Below are positions 1 through 7,142 of a stretch of 10,093 nt of DNA, one piece after another. The notes below the pieces were generated by a model. It was not told the origin of the DNA. It made no database searches and worked only from the letters and a program-made list of their open reading frames with translations. This stretch comes from an uncultured Clostridia bacterium. GTDB taxonomy: Bacteria > Bacillota > Clostridia > Oscillospirales > Ruminococcaceae. Location: NCBI GenBank assembly GCA_945910715.1, contig CAMDZU010000027.1, forward strand, positions 1 to 10,093. The letters run 5' to 3'. Each line of letters opens with the position of its first letter. The stretch's first letter is position 1. The translations under genes were made by a program, and so were the position numbers.

Positions 1-1847
1 AAATGCTGAAAACAGGCTGCCCTGTAACGGAAACGGACGGCAGCAGAAGAAAATGCACCTACAAGGATTTCGCAATACTTATGCGCTCGGGAGTTGCAAC
101 CTCGGGAAAGGTTTTCAGCCAGGAGCTGAAAAATCGGGGTATTCCCGTTAAAACCAAAAAGGAATCGGGCTTCACCGACCGCAGAGAAATAATGCTTATG
201 GTGGATCTGCTGACCATTATAGACAATCCCTATAAGAATATTGCTATGGCGGACGTGCTGCTTTCGCCCTTGTACAATTTCTCCGACGGCAAGCTTGCAA
301 TGCTCCGCAGAATGAAAAACGAAAAGGGGCAGGTTTACGAATACCTTTATGACGCAGTAACGGCGCTGAAGGATACCGACAGTCAGTGCGGCAAATTCTG
401 CCGTGATTTAAGCGAACTTCGCACCTATATGGCAAACAACTCGGTGGAAGGTCTTGTGCGGCATATTCTTGACGATACGGAGCTTATTCCCCTTATGTCC
501 GCTTCGGAAAACGGGAATATCAAGGCGGCAAATTTACGGCTGCATTTGCAGTATGTAAAGCTGTTTTCAAGATCGGACGGAAGTCTTTCCGACTACATAA
601 GCTACATCAACGATATGCGGAAAAACAATGTGGCGCTTACCGAAGCGGATTCCGCCGACGGAGAGGAAAACGCTGTTTCAATACTTACCGTCCACGCTTC
701 AAAGGGATTGGAATATCCCATTGTCTTTATGGTGAGAAATCAGAACAAAATCAACTTTACAGACAGCTACGGGGCATTTCTTGCGGACAACAACGACGGA
801 ATCGGAATGACGGTTATTGACAGGGACAGAATGGTAACAACGGACACGCTGTTCCATGCCCATATTGCCGGGTGCAGAAAAAACGCAGAGCGCAGTCAGA
901 GCCTTCGCCTGCTTTACGTTGCAATGACGAGAGCGAGAGAAAAGCTGATTATGACCGCCGCTTTAAAGCCCCCTGCAAAGGAGGACGGGGAGCATTTTGC
1001 TCCTCCCGAGGATTGCTGGCTGAAATGGCTTATGGAAAGCGGCTCGGTGAAAAACGGAGCCATAAGGCTGACTATGCTTACGGACGATGATATTGAAGCA
1101 AGCACGGACATTGCCCAGGAGGAAGAAACCGCCGCCGACTATACGGAGCTTTCCGAAAAAATAAAGGAAAATCTCAGCCGCAGCTACGCCTTTGAGGAAA
1201 TAACGAAAATTCCCGCAAAGGTAACGGTTTCGGAGGTAGGCATAGAGGATATTGCGCCCAAAACCGAAAGCGGAAAGGATAAAGGCGGCGTTAAGCTGTT
1301 TATCCGCAAGCCAAGCTTTATTGAGAAAAGCGACGAAATGACAGGCAAGGAGCGTGGGGACGCTTACCACAAGGTATTGGAGCTTATAAGCTGGGATAAG
1401 GCGGCGGAAAATGCGGAAAATCAGCTGAAAGCCTTTCTTGACTGCGGAAAAATTATCCAAAGTGAATTTGACTGCGTAAAGGCGGCTGATATTCAGAAGC
1501 TTATGGATTCTCCCCTTGGAGAGCGTATCAGGAAAAGCGGAATGGTGCGGCGAGAGCAGCCCCTTTTTACCGAAATTGAGCCGAAAGCGGTGGGCTTTGA
1601 CGTTGAAAGCGAGGACAAGCCCTTTGTACAGGGCATTGCGGATATGTTCTTTGCGGAAGAGGACGGAATTGTGCTGGTTGACTACAAAACCAACGTAAAC
1701 GTTACGGAAGAGGACCTGTACAGCGAGTATTTCGGACAGCTTGACATTTACGCAAAGGCAATTTCCGAAATGACGGGAATGAGGGTCAAGGAGCGGCTTA
1801 TATGGTCGGTGTATTTGGGCAAAGCGGTTGATATGATGCCGAAATAA
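1..1847 (+). CDS. addA: AddA, ATP-dependent helicase/nuclease subunit A (C-terminal part, 5' end outside window)
   Basis: AddA works with AddB in the cytoplasm to unwind and resect double-strand DNA ends for RecA-dependent repair. About 614 codons are visible; full AddA is about 1200 residues, so this is the C-terminal half and the ATG at base 3 is almost certainly internal. Counting from that ATG, YKDFAILMRS (about 20-29) is the region near UvrD motif IV, TVHASKGLEYPIVF (229-242) is motif V, and LLYVAMTRAREKL (303-315) is motif VI with Arg310. The RecB-type PD-(D/E)XK nuclease domain follows: GDAYHKVLE with His456, GIADMFF with Asp547, VDYKTN with Asp560 and Lys562, and the trailing YFGQLDIYAKA with Gln579. 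All nuclease residues are present, so it should be active. An addB gene would be expected just upstream. The gene ends in TAA and converges on the - strand block. Confidence 0.95.
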   Translation, partial: MLKTGCPVTETDGSRRKCTYKDFAILMRSGVATSGKVFSQELKNRGIPVKTKKESGFTDRREIMLMVDLLTIIDNPYKNIAMADVLLSPLYNFSDGKLAMLRRMKNEKGQVYEYLYDAVTALKDTDSQCGKFCRDLSELRTYMANNSVEGLVRHILDDTELIPLMSASENGNIKAANLRLHLQYVKLFSRSDGSLSDYISYINDMRKNNVALTEADSADGEENAVSILTVHASKGLEYPIVFMVRNQNKINFTDSYGAFLADNNDGIGMTVIDRDRMVTTDTLFHAHIAGCRKNAERSQSLRLLYVAMTRAREKLIMTAALKPPAKEDGEHFAPPEDCWLKWLMESGSVKNGAIRLTMLTDDDIEASTDIAQEEETAADYTELSEKIKENLSRSYAFEEITKIPAKVTVSEVGIEDIAPKTESGKDKGGVKLFIRKPSFIEKSDEMTGKERGDAYHKVLELISWDKAAENAENQLKAFLDCGKIIQSEFDCVKAADIQKLMDSPLGERIRKSGMVRREQPLFTEIEPKAVGFDVESEDKPFVQGIADMFFAEEDGIVLVDYKTNVNVTEEDLYSEYFGQLDIYAKAISEMTGMRVKERLIWSVYLGKAVDMMPK

Positions 1848-1859
1848 CAGGCTGTCCAT

Positions 1860-1983
1860 AAAGGGCGCCCCTTTTGGCAATTCCGCCTCGCCGACGATTC
1901 ATCTTTGCAACAGATGATCTGCTCGGCGGGACGAAAACTGCTTTATAGGCGACACACTAAACCGCCGCCCTTAAAGTAGTTTT
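1860..1983. repeat. Structured intergenic element with three successive hairpins (possible dispersed repeat or small RNA)
   Basis: The spacer after addA is full of self-complementarity. Hairpin 1 is AAAGGG (1860-1865), loop CGC, CCCTTT (1869-1874). Hairpin 2 spans 1889-1928: CGCCGA pairs with TCGGCG at its base, and GAT/ATC plus CATCT/AGATG pair above it, with small bulges and the loop TTGCAAC. Hairpin 3 pairs AAAACTGCTTTA (1934-1945) with TAAAGTAGTTTT (1972-1983), 12 pairs including one G-U, and its loop contains GGCG/CGCC. The ends also match as an inverted repeat, AAGGGCG (1861-1867) against CGCCCTT (1966-1972). I see no credible reading frame. It could be a dispersed palindromic element, an RNA, or the decayed 3' untranslated region of addA. 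The strand is undetermined. Confidence 0.5.
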
Positions 1984-1987
1984 ATTC

Positions 1988-2028
1988 AAAAAAATGCTCA
2001 GGCAGTAAAATGCCTGAGCACATTTTTT
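1988..2028. terminator. Bidirectional rho-independent terminator between addA and the M24 peptidase gene
   Basis: A perfect 10-bp stem, TGCTCAGGCA (1995-2004) and TGCCTGAGCA (2011-2020), encloses the loop GTAAAA. It has seven A residues on the left (1988-1994) and six T residues on the right (2023-2028), so it has a U-tract in both directions. It should stop addA transcription on the + strand and the peptidase transcript on the - strand. Its right flank overlaps the TAA stop of the - strand gene at 2027-2029. Confidence 0.93.
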
Positions 2029-3094
2029 ATTCAATTACCGTAAGCTCCTTGCTCGCTTTATTCAGCACCTCGCAGCCGTCCTCGGTAACTATTACAAGGT
2101 CCTCTATTCTCACGCCGAATTCACCGGGCAGATAAATTCCGGGCTCAACGGAAAATGCCATTCCCGGCTGAACAGCCACATTGCTTGCGCCGCTTACATC
2201 GGGAGGCTCGTGGCAGTCAAGACCTATTCCGTGACCCAGACGGTGGGTGAAATATTTTCCGTAGCCGCCCTCGGTAATAATGTCACGGGCGATTTTGTCA
2301 ATGTCGGACAGCAGCATCCCCGGCTTTATCAGCTTTTCGGCGGTTTCGTTGGCACGTTTTACAAGCTCATAAACCTCACGCTGTTTCGCTGAAACCTCCT
2401 TGAAAAAAACCGTCCTTGTCATATCGCACCAGTAGCGGTTGATTGGGATAAATATATCGAAGGTTGCGCTGTCCCCTGCCTTAATAACGGTGGAATCCCC
2501 GTCGTGATGAGGGTCTGCGCCGTTTGCGCCGAAGCACACAAGCTGGGTGCCCTCGCAGTCTGCGCCGTTTTCAAGGTAAAGCTGATTAACTCTTGCGGCA
2601 AGCTCGTTTTCACGCCTTCCCTCTTTAAGCTCCCCGATTATGGTTTTTACCACCATATCGTTTATTGCGGAGCTCTTGCGGAGTGCCTCGATTTCCGCCT
2701 TATCCTTTATCATTCGTGCAAGGTCAACGGGCGCAGAGCCAAGTACGGGCTTTACGTCGGGGCGCAGCTCCATTAAGCCGATAAGAAACTTGCTTGACCA
2801 GAACTTGTCAATGCCCAGCTTTCCGCCCTTTACCCTTTCTGCAAGCTGCTTAACGGGGTTATCGCTGTCGGTGTGGGTGTAAAGGGGGATTTCCTGTTCG
2901 GTAATGCCGAAAATTTCGTTGCCGAAAAGCATTGCCTTTCCGTCAGCGTCAAGGTACAGTGCAATCATACGCTCGTGGGGCGCAATCCACAGTCCCGTTA
3001 AATAAAACAGCGAGGTTGTGGAGCTGACAATAATCTGCTCCAGTCCCTCTTTTTTCATATTTTCCGTAACACGGGCAATTCTTTCCTTGTTCAT
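2027..3094 (-). CDS. M24 family metallopeptidase, Xaa-Pro aminopeptidase/dipeptidase type
   Basis: Predicted cytoplasmic dinuclear-metal peptidase that removes an N-terminal residue preceding proline, or cleaves Xaa-Pro dipeptides. The 355 residues match the usual short PepQ/YqhT-like length. An N-terminal creatinase-like domain (about 1-125, with SSTTSLFYLTGL at 24-35) is followed by the pita-bread catalytic domain. All five metal ligands are visible: Asp213, Asp224 (in CDMTRT), His288 (in HRLGHGIG), Glu317 (in SVEPGIY) and Glu331 (in VRIED). The substrate-side histidines of DPHHDG (about 196-197) and HEPP (295) are also there. The start ATG has a strong AGGTGAG site that overlaps the stop of the upstream cupin gene, 9 bases away, so the two are co-translated. 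Whether it prefers dipeptides or longer peptides cannot be decided from sequence. No signal peptide is seen. Confidence 0.93.
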   Translation of the reverse strand: MNKERIARVTENMKKEGLEQIIVSSTTSLFYLTGLWIAPHERMIALYLDADGKAMLFGNEIFGITEQEIPLYTHTDSDNPVKQLAERVKGGKLGIDKFWSSKFLIGLMELRPDVKPVLGSAPVDLARMIKDKAEIEALRKSSAINDMVVKTIIGELKEGRRENELAARVNQLYLENGADCEGTQLVCFGANGADPHHDGDSTVIKAGDSATFDIFIPINRYWCDMTRTVFFKEVSAKQREVYELVKRANETAEKLIKPGMLLSDIDKIARDIITEGGYGKYFTHRLGHGIGLDCHEPPDVSGASNVAVQPGMAFSVEPGIYLPGEFGVRIEDLVIVTEDGCEVLNKASKELTVIE

Positions 3095-3097
3095 AAG

Positions 3098-3104
3098 CTC
3101 ACCT
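3098..3104 (-). promoter_or_regulatory. Ribosome binding site of the M24 peptidase, overlapping the cupin stop codon
   Basis: On the - strand AGGTGAG lies three bases before the peptidase ATG, and its first base is the last base of the cupin TAA stop (3104-3106). This geometry supports translational coupling and fixes the peptidase start. Confidence 0.75.
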
Positions 3105-3436
3105 TACTTTGCCATTACGCACACGATTGTACAGGGCTTGTCCGTGCGGTTTTCGCACCAGTGCTTTTCGCCCTTTGGAATAAGGGTTGCTTCTCCTGCC
3201 TTGCAAATTTCCTTGCAGTCGCCGCTTTCGGTATAAACCTCTCCCGAAACAAACACGCTGTACTCGTCGGCGTCATGGCAGCTGAAGCCGTCCCCCTGCG
3301 GTACTCTTATACCGGGGAGCAGATTTATTACGCTTATGTCAATGTTGGTGTACTTGCCCTCAAGATTCCACAGCTTCATCATTTCGTAAAGGGGAAGTCC
3401 TGTTTTCTGGGTGGAGTTAATGTCTATTTTCTGCAT
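3104..3436 (-). CDS. Small single-domain cupin protein
   Basis: A 110-residue cupin, the usual size of a one-domain beta-barrel protein. Motif 1 reads SCHDADEYSVFVSG (52-65), giving His54, Glu58 and Gly65 in the standard spacing, but Ser52 stands where the first His of the HxH pair normally is. Motif 2, from Gly81 to Asn96, fits G(X)5PXG(X)2H(X)3N exactly, with His92. Three of the four usual metal ligands therefore remain. The substrate is unknown; such proteins may be enzymes or small-molecule sensors. I chose the ATG at 3436 (MQKIDINSTQ). An in-frame GTG at 3487 would add 17 residues that do not look like part of the domain. The ribosome site before the chosen ATG (GAAAG) is weak. It is coupled to the downstream peptidase and separated from dapL by 210 bases. 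Confidence 0.85.
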   Translation of the reverse strand: MQKIDINSTQKTGLPLYEMMKLWNLEGKYTNIDISVINLLPGIRVPQGDGFSCHDADEYSVFVSGEVYTESGDCKEICKAGEATLIPKGEKHWCENRTDKPCTIVCVMAK

Positions 3437-3534
3437 TGAAAACACTTTCTTTCTGTATGGATTTATTCGTTGTTGATCTGAAAACACGCACGGAGCGGAA
3501 TTTTCAGAGGAAATTATGGTGGGGATTATTCAGT

Positions 3535-3570
3535 TTTGGGGGAGATTTTTTCTTGAAAATCTCCCCCAAA
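3535..3570. repeat. Perfect 15-bp inverted repeat in the dapL-cupin spacer
   Basis: TTTGGGGGAGATTTT (3535-3549) and AAAATCTCCCCCAAA (3556-3570) are exact complements with the 6-base loop TTCTTG. A further GGGG at about 3521-3524 could pair with CCCC at 3571-3574 across an internal loop. Neither strand has a T-run after the stem, so it is not a textbook terminator, although it lies where the dapL transcript might end. The rest of the 210-base spacer (3437-3646) holds only a weak CGGCA/TGCCG pair (3614-3618, 3638-3642). I see no convincing promoter for the cupin gene in it. Confidence 0.8.
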
Positions 3571-3646
3571 CCCCTGCAAAAAATCGTATTATGTCAGGAT
3601 ATTTCGCTCACTGCGGCAGCAGTTAATTGTGCGGTGTTGCCGTAAA

Positions 3647-4852
3647 TTACTTTGAAAACAGCTTCTTTACTCTGCCCATTGCCTCAACCGTTGCCTCGTG
3701 TGTGCCGAATGCGGTAAGTCTGAACCAGCCGTCGCCGTTTTTGCCGAAGCCCTGACCCGGTGTTCCTACAACCTCGATTTCATTAAGCAGCTTGTCAAAC
3801 ATTGTCCAGCTGTCCATTCCGTCGGGACACTTGAACCAGATATAAGGGGAATTCTTGCCGCCTGTGTACTTGATTCCCAGCTCGTCAAAGGTGCTTGACA
3901 TAACCCTTGCGTTTTCCTGATAGTATGCGATTGTGGCTCTTGTCTGCTTCTGTCCCTCGGGGCTGAATACCGCCTCAGCCGCTCTCTGTACGGGATAGGA
4001 AACGCCGTTGAACTTGCTGCCCTGACGTCTGCACCATAACTGCATAAAGCTTATATCCTCGCCGCTTGGGGTTTTCAGCATAAGCTCCTTCGGAACTACC
4101 GTGTAGCCGCAGCGTGTGCCCGTAAAGCCTGCGGTCTTGGACAGTGAGCAGATTTCAACCGCACATTCTCTTGCGCCCTCAACGGCGAAAATCGAACGCG
4201 GCAGATCGGGCTCTGTAATAAACGCTTCATAAGCGGAGTCGAAAATAATTACAGCGTCGTTTGCCTTTGCGTAGTCAACCCATTCCTTAAGCTGAGCCTT
4301 TGTGTAAACCGAGCCTGTGGGGTTATTGGGGGAGCAGAGATAAATAATGTCTGCGTGTACGCTTGGGTCTGGCATTGCGGCAAAGCCGTTACTTTCGTTT
4401 GAGTCTGCGTAGATAATCTTTCTGCCGCCCATAACGTTTGAATCTACATAAACGGGGTAAGCGGGGTCGGTAACAAGCACCGTGTTGTCTGCGTCGAAAA
4501 TATCGCCGATATTGCCGCAGTCAGACTTTGCACCGTCGCTGATAAGGATTTCCTCGGGGCTTACCTCAACGCCGAAGCTCTTGTAATAGCCCGAAACAGC
4601 CTCACGGAGAAAATCATAGCCCATTCCGCTGTCCTCGTAGCCGCGGAAGGTTTCCTTTACGCCCATTTCGTCTGCGGCTTTCTTCATAGCCTCGACAACG
4701 CAGGGAGCAAGGGGCTGTGTAACGTCGCCGATACCCATTCTTATAAGCTTGTTGTCGGGGTGAGCGGCGGTGTATTCTCTTACACGCTTGCCGATTTCGA
4801 TAAACAAATAGCTTTTCTTAAGCTCCAGAAAATGTGAATTCATCTTTGCCAT
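3647..4852 (-). CDS. dapL: LL-diaminopimelate aminotransferase (DapL)
   Basis: DapL is a PLP-dependent class I/II aminotransferase that converts tetrahydrodipicolinate directly to LL-diaminopimelate using glutamate, bypassing the succinylase or acetylase steps of lysine and peptidoglycan precursor synthesis. The 401 residues match the family length. Diagnostic stretches are the N-terminal KKSYLFIEIGKRV (12-24), MGIGDVTQPL (39-48), SPNNPTG with Asn177, FDSAYEAF with Asp205 and Tyr208, the PLP lysine Lys239 in SLSKTAGFTGTRCGY, and the carboxylate-binding Arg378 in WFRLTAFG. The start at 4852 has AAAGGA about 11 bases upstream, somewhat far. A second ATG three codons in (MNSHFLELK) would fit family alignments too, but its spacing is worse. 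It lies 32 bases after yicC, probably in the same transcript. Confidence 0.95.
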   Translation of the reverse strand: MAKMNSHFLELKKSYLFIEIGKRVREYTAAHPDNKLIRMGIGDVTQPLAPCVVEAMKKAADEMGVKETFRGYEDSGMGYDFLREAVSGYYKSFGVEVSPEEILISDGAKSDCGNIGDIFDADNTVLVTDPAYPVYVDSNVMGGRKIIYADSNESNGFAAMPDPSVHADIIYLCSPNNPTGSVYTKAQLKEWVDYAKANDAVIIFDSAYEAFITEPDLPRSIFAVEGARECAVEICSLSKTAGFTGTRCGYTVVPKELMLKTPSGEDISFMQLWCRRQGSKFNGVSYPVQRAAEAVFSPEGQKQTRATIAYYQENARVMSSTFDELGIKYTGGKNSPYIWFKCPDGMDSWTMFDKLLNEIEVVGTPGQGFGKNGDGWFRLTAFGTHEATVEAMGRVKKLFSK

Positions 4853-4884
4853 TTCAGTTGTATTCCTTTCGTCATTGCGAATTT

Positions 4885-5763
4885 TTATTCGATATTCTGA
4901 ATCTGCTCTCTGATTTTCTCAATCTCGCTCTTTATATCCACAACAAGGCGTGTTATCCGTATATCCTGCGCCTTTGAGCCCATTGTGTTTGCCTCACGGT
5001 TCAATTCCTGTACAAGGAAATCCAGCTTTCTGCCCACAATGTCCTCCTTGTCCAGCATTTCCCTGAACTGGTGAATGTGGGAATGAAGCCTTACCGTTTC
5101 CTCGTCGATTGCGGTTTTTTCGGAGAAAATCGCCGCTTCAAGGAGTATTCTGGATTCGTCAACGTGAGCCGAGCCTAAAACCTCCTGCATTTTCGCCATA
5201 AGCTTTTCACGGTAAAGCACAACGTTTTCGGGGGAATAAATCTCCGCCTGCTTTACCATTTCTTCAACGTTTGCAAGCTTTTCAAGAATATCCGCTTTCA
5301 TTTTTGCGCCCTCGGTTTCACGCATTGCAACGAACTTGTCCAATGCTGCCGCCGCAACCTCCGAAACCGCCTGCCATATTTCCTCCTCGTCAACCTCCGC
5401 TCTCATAACGTTGAAAGCGTCGGTCATCTGAAATACGTTTGACAATGCAAGGTCGTCCTTCAGCCTGTACCTTTCGGAAATTCCCCTCAGCGCCGTTACA
5501 TATCCCTCTACAACGGTAGGATTTACCGTAACCTGAGTTTCTCTGCCCTCAACGTTGCAGATTGAAAGGCTAAGCTCCACCTTGCCTCTGCTTATCTGTC
5601 CCTTGAGCAGGGTTTTCAGCTTTTCCTCAAGGTACATATAGGAGCGTGGCAGCTTTGAGATAAACTCATAATAGCGGCTGTTGACAGAGCGTATTTCCAC
5701 AAGAATTTCCCGTCCGCCGATAATTCTGTGCTCTCTGCCGAAGCCTGTCATACTTCTTATCAT
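4885..5763 (-). CDS. YicC/YloC family endoribonuclease
   Basis: Full-length (292 residues) member of the YicC/YloC family. E. coli YicC is a characterised endoribonuclease acting on RNA in the cytoplasm; the Firmicutes counterpart is YloC. Visible signatures are MTGFGR at 5-10, EIRSVNSRY at 23-31 and LPR at 38-40 in the N-terminal domain, MRETEG at 147-152, and the C-terminal DUF1732 region with DESRILLEAA (202-211), RLHSHIHQFREML (225-237) and the hallmark NREANTMGSK (255-264). The middle and C-terminal regions are rich in charged helices. The start has AGGA with about six bases of spacing. In many Firmicutes the gene is followed by remA, gmk and rpoZ; here dapL follows, which is a rearranged context. 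The 71 bases before it hold no terminator, only a 5-bp GCAGA/TCTGC pair, so it may share the upstream transcript. Confidence 0.94.
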   Translation of the reverse strand: MIRSMTGFGREHRIIGGREILVEIRSVNSRYYEFISKLPRSYMYLEEKLKTLLKGQISRGKVELSLSICNVEGRETQVTVNPTVVEGYVTALRGISERYRLKDDLALSNVFQMTDAFNVMRAEVDEEEIWQAVSEVAAAALDKFVAMRETEGAKMKADILEKLANVEEMVKQAEIYSPENVVLYREKLMAKMQEVLGSAHVDESRILLEAAIFSEKTAIDEETVRLHSHIHQFREMLDKEDIVGRKLDFLVQELNREANTMGSKAQDIRITRLVVDIKSEIEKIREQIQNIE

Positions 5764-5834
5764 TTTAATTCCTTTTTTCGTTGTGGAAATCTGCCGCAGA
5801 CTTTTTCTGCATTCTTATTTCACACATATTCATT

Positions 5835-7091
5835 TTACACTTTTAATAAGCCCTTGTCAAGCATACGCTGAGCCGCAAGGAGAATTCCTATTCTTGCGGT
5901 AGGATATGTAAGACCTCCCTGCATCCATACGGCATAAGGCTCACGGAGGGGAGCGTCTGCGGAAAGCTCAATGCTTGCCCCCATTGTGAAAGCTCCTGCC
6001 GCCATAATTACCTTGCTGTCGTAGCCCGGCATATCCCACGGTTCGGGCATTGCGGAGCTGTCAACGGGACTTCCCGACTGTATTCCCTCGCAGAAAGCGA
6101 TAAGCTCCTCTTTTCCGCCAAGCTGAATTGCGGAAATAATATCCGTGCGGTATTCGTTTGTTCTTGGATATGCGATATATCCCAAATCGGAGAAAAGGGT
6201 ATTTGCAAAAACCGAGGCTTTGAGTGCGTTTGCCACCGCTTCGGGAGCGTGGAACAACCCAAGGAACATCTCCCTGTTCTGACCAAGGGAGCAGCCTACC
6301 TCCTTGCCTGTTCCCACCGTTGTAAGACGGTAGGCGCAAAGCTCGATAAGCTCCTTTTTGCCTGCAATATAGCCCCCCGTTGAGGCAATTCCGCCGCCTA
6401 AGTTCTTTATGAGAGAGCCTACGATAAGGTCTGCGCCTATGTCGGTAGGCTCAACACGCTCGCAAAGCTCCCCGTAGCAGTTGTCAACTATGATTATTGC
6501 CTCGGGATTGACATTTTTGACAGCGTCCACCATTTCGCCTATTTCCGAAACGGTAATGGACGGGCGGAGGGAATAACCCCTTGAACGCTGAATATAAGCC
6601 ACCTTGCAGGCCTTTGCCTTTTCGGGGATTGCGCCGAAATTTACTCTGCCGTCCTTGTCAAGGTCTATCTGATCGTATTTTACGCCAAATTCGCTTAATG
6701 AGCCGCCGTGCTCCCCGAAAATAACCTCTTCAAGGGTATCGTAGGGCTTGCCTGTCAGGGAAAGCATAAGATCCCCCGGTCGTAAAATGCCGAAAAGGGC
6801 TGTGGAAATGGCATGAGTGCCGTTTACAAAGGTATGGCGCACCAATGCGTCCTCTGCGCCGAGCACCTGCGCAAAAACAGCGTCCAGCTTGTCCCTGCCG
6901 TCGTCCCCGTAGCCGTAGCCCGTTGTGCCCTTTAAGTGCATATCGGAAACACGGTTGTCGATAAAGGCTTTAAGCACCTTTTCTCCGTTGTACCGTGCGG
7001 TTTCATTTATTCGGTCGAATGCCTCGGCGCATTTTTCCTCTGCAATTTCCGCCGCCTGCTCAAGCCTTTTGTCGATTGAAAAATAACCCAT
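5835..7091 (-). CDS. Methionine gamma-lyase family / aluminium resistance family PLP protein
   Basis: A fold-type I PLP enzyme of the PF06838 family (B. subtilis YnbB-like), labelled 'aluminium resistance protein' or 'methionine gamma-lyase family' in databases. Its physiological substrate is not firmly known, so a C-S lyase activity is family inference only. The 418 residues are typical. Signatures are GTTGYGYGDDGRDKLD (55-70), FVNGTHAISTALFG (88-101), LMLSLTGKPYDTLEEVIG-like text at 108-125, IVDNCYGE with Asp203, and the probable PLP lysine Lys229 in DLIVGSLIKNLGGG. No signal peptide or membrane segment is seen, so it should be cytoplasmic. I chose the ATG at 7091 because GAGG lies six bases before it. 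A TTG at 7103 would add four residues but would put this ribosome site inside the gene. It follows the GNAT gene by 51 bases. Confidence 0.92.
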   Translation of the reverse strand: MGYFSIDKRLEQAAEIAEEKCAEAFDRINETARYNGEKVLKAFIDNRVSDMHLKGTTGYGYGDDGRDKLDAVFAQVLGAEDALVRHTFVNGTHAISTALFGILRPGDLMLSLTGKPYDTLEEVIFGEHGGSLSEFGVKYDQIDLDKDGRVNFGAIPEKAKACKVAYIQRSRGYSLRPSITVSEIGEMVDAVKNVNPEAIIIVDNCYGELCERVEPTDIGADLIVGSLIKNLGGGIASTGGYIAGKKELIELCAYRLTTVGTGKEVGCSLGQNREMFLGLFHAPEAVANALKASVFANTLFSDLGYIAYPRTNEYRTDIISAIQLGGKEELIAFCEGIQSGSPVDSSAMPEPWDMPGYDSKVIMAAGAFTMGASIELSADAPLREPYAVWMQGGLTYPTARIGILLAAQRMLDKGLLKV

Positions 7092-7097
7092 ATCATA

Positions 7098-7101
7098 CCT
7101 C
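7098..7101 (-). promoter_or_regulatory. Ribosome binding site that decides the PLP gene start
   Basis: On the - strand GAGG is followed by the six-base spacer TATGAT and then the ATG at 7091. This argues against the in-frame TTG at 7103, whose codons would contain the site, and against the out-of-frame ATG at 7096. Confidence 0.75.
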
Positions 7102-7115
7102 AATTAAATATTCTC

Positions 7116-7138
7116 GCCGCAATATGTGACTTTGCGGC
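7116..7138. repeat. GC-rich hairpin between the GNAT and PLP enzyme genes
   Basis: GCCGCAA (7116-7122) and TTGCGGC (7132-7138) form a perfect 7-bp stem around a 9-base loop. On the - strand the stem is followed by GAGAATATTTA, not a true U-tract, so at most it is a weak or partial terminator or an mRNA processing/stability element after the GNAT stop. Confidence 0.5.
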
Positions 7139-7142
7139 ACAC

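Noticed and set aside
1860..1875. First hairpin after addA as the addA terminator
   Set aside because: The stem is only 6 bp and is followed by four T residues that are partly used in the stem; the 10-bp stem at 1995-2020 with long A and T runs is a far better terminator.
963..1880. Open frame of 305 codons on the - strand, antisense to addA
   Set aside because: It lies wholly over the strongly supported addA frame and spacer, shows no domain motif, and is rich in the residues expected from reading a biased gene backwards.
3437..3487. GTG at 3487 as the cupin start, giving 17 more residues
   Set aside because: The extension looks unlike the cupin domain and has no clear ribosome site. The ATG at 3436 gives a standard single-domain length.
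3437..3487. 9-base direct repeat TGAAAACAC (3437-3445 and 3479-3487) as an insertion target duplication
   Set aside because: The 33 bases between the copies show no inverted ends or mobile-element sequence, and such a short AT-rich repeat is expected by chance.
7092..7103. TTG at 7103 as the start of the PLP enzyme
   Set aside because: The only good ribosome site (GAGG at 7098-7101) would then lie inside the gene; the ATG at 7091 is correctly spaced from it.
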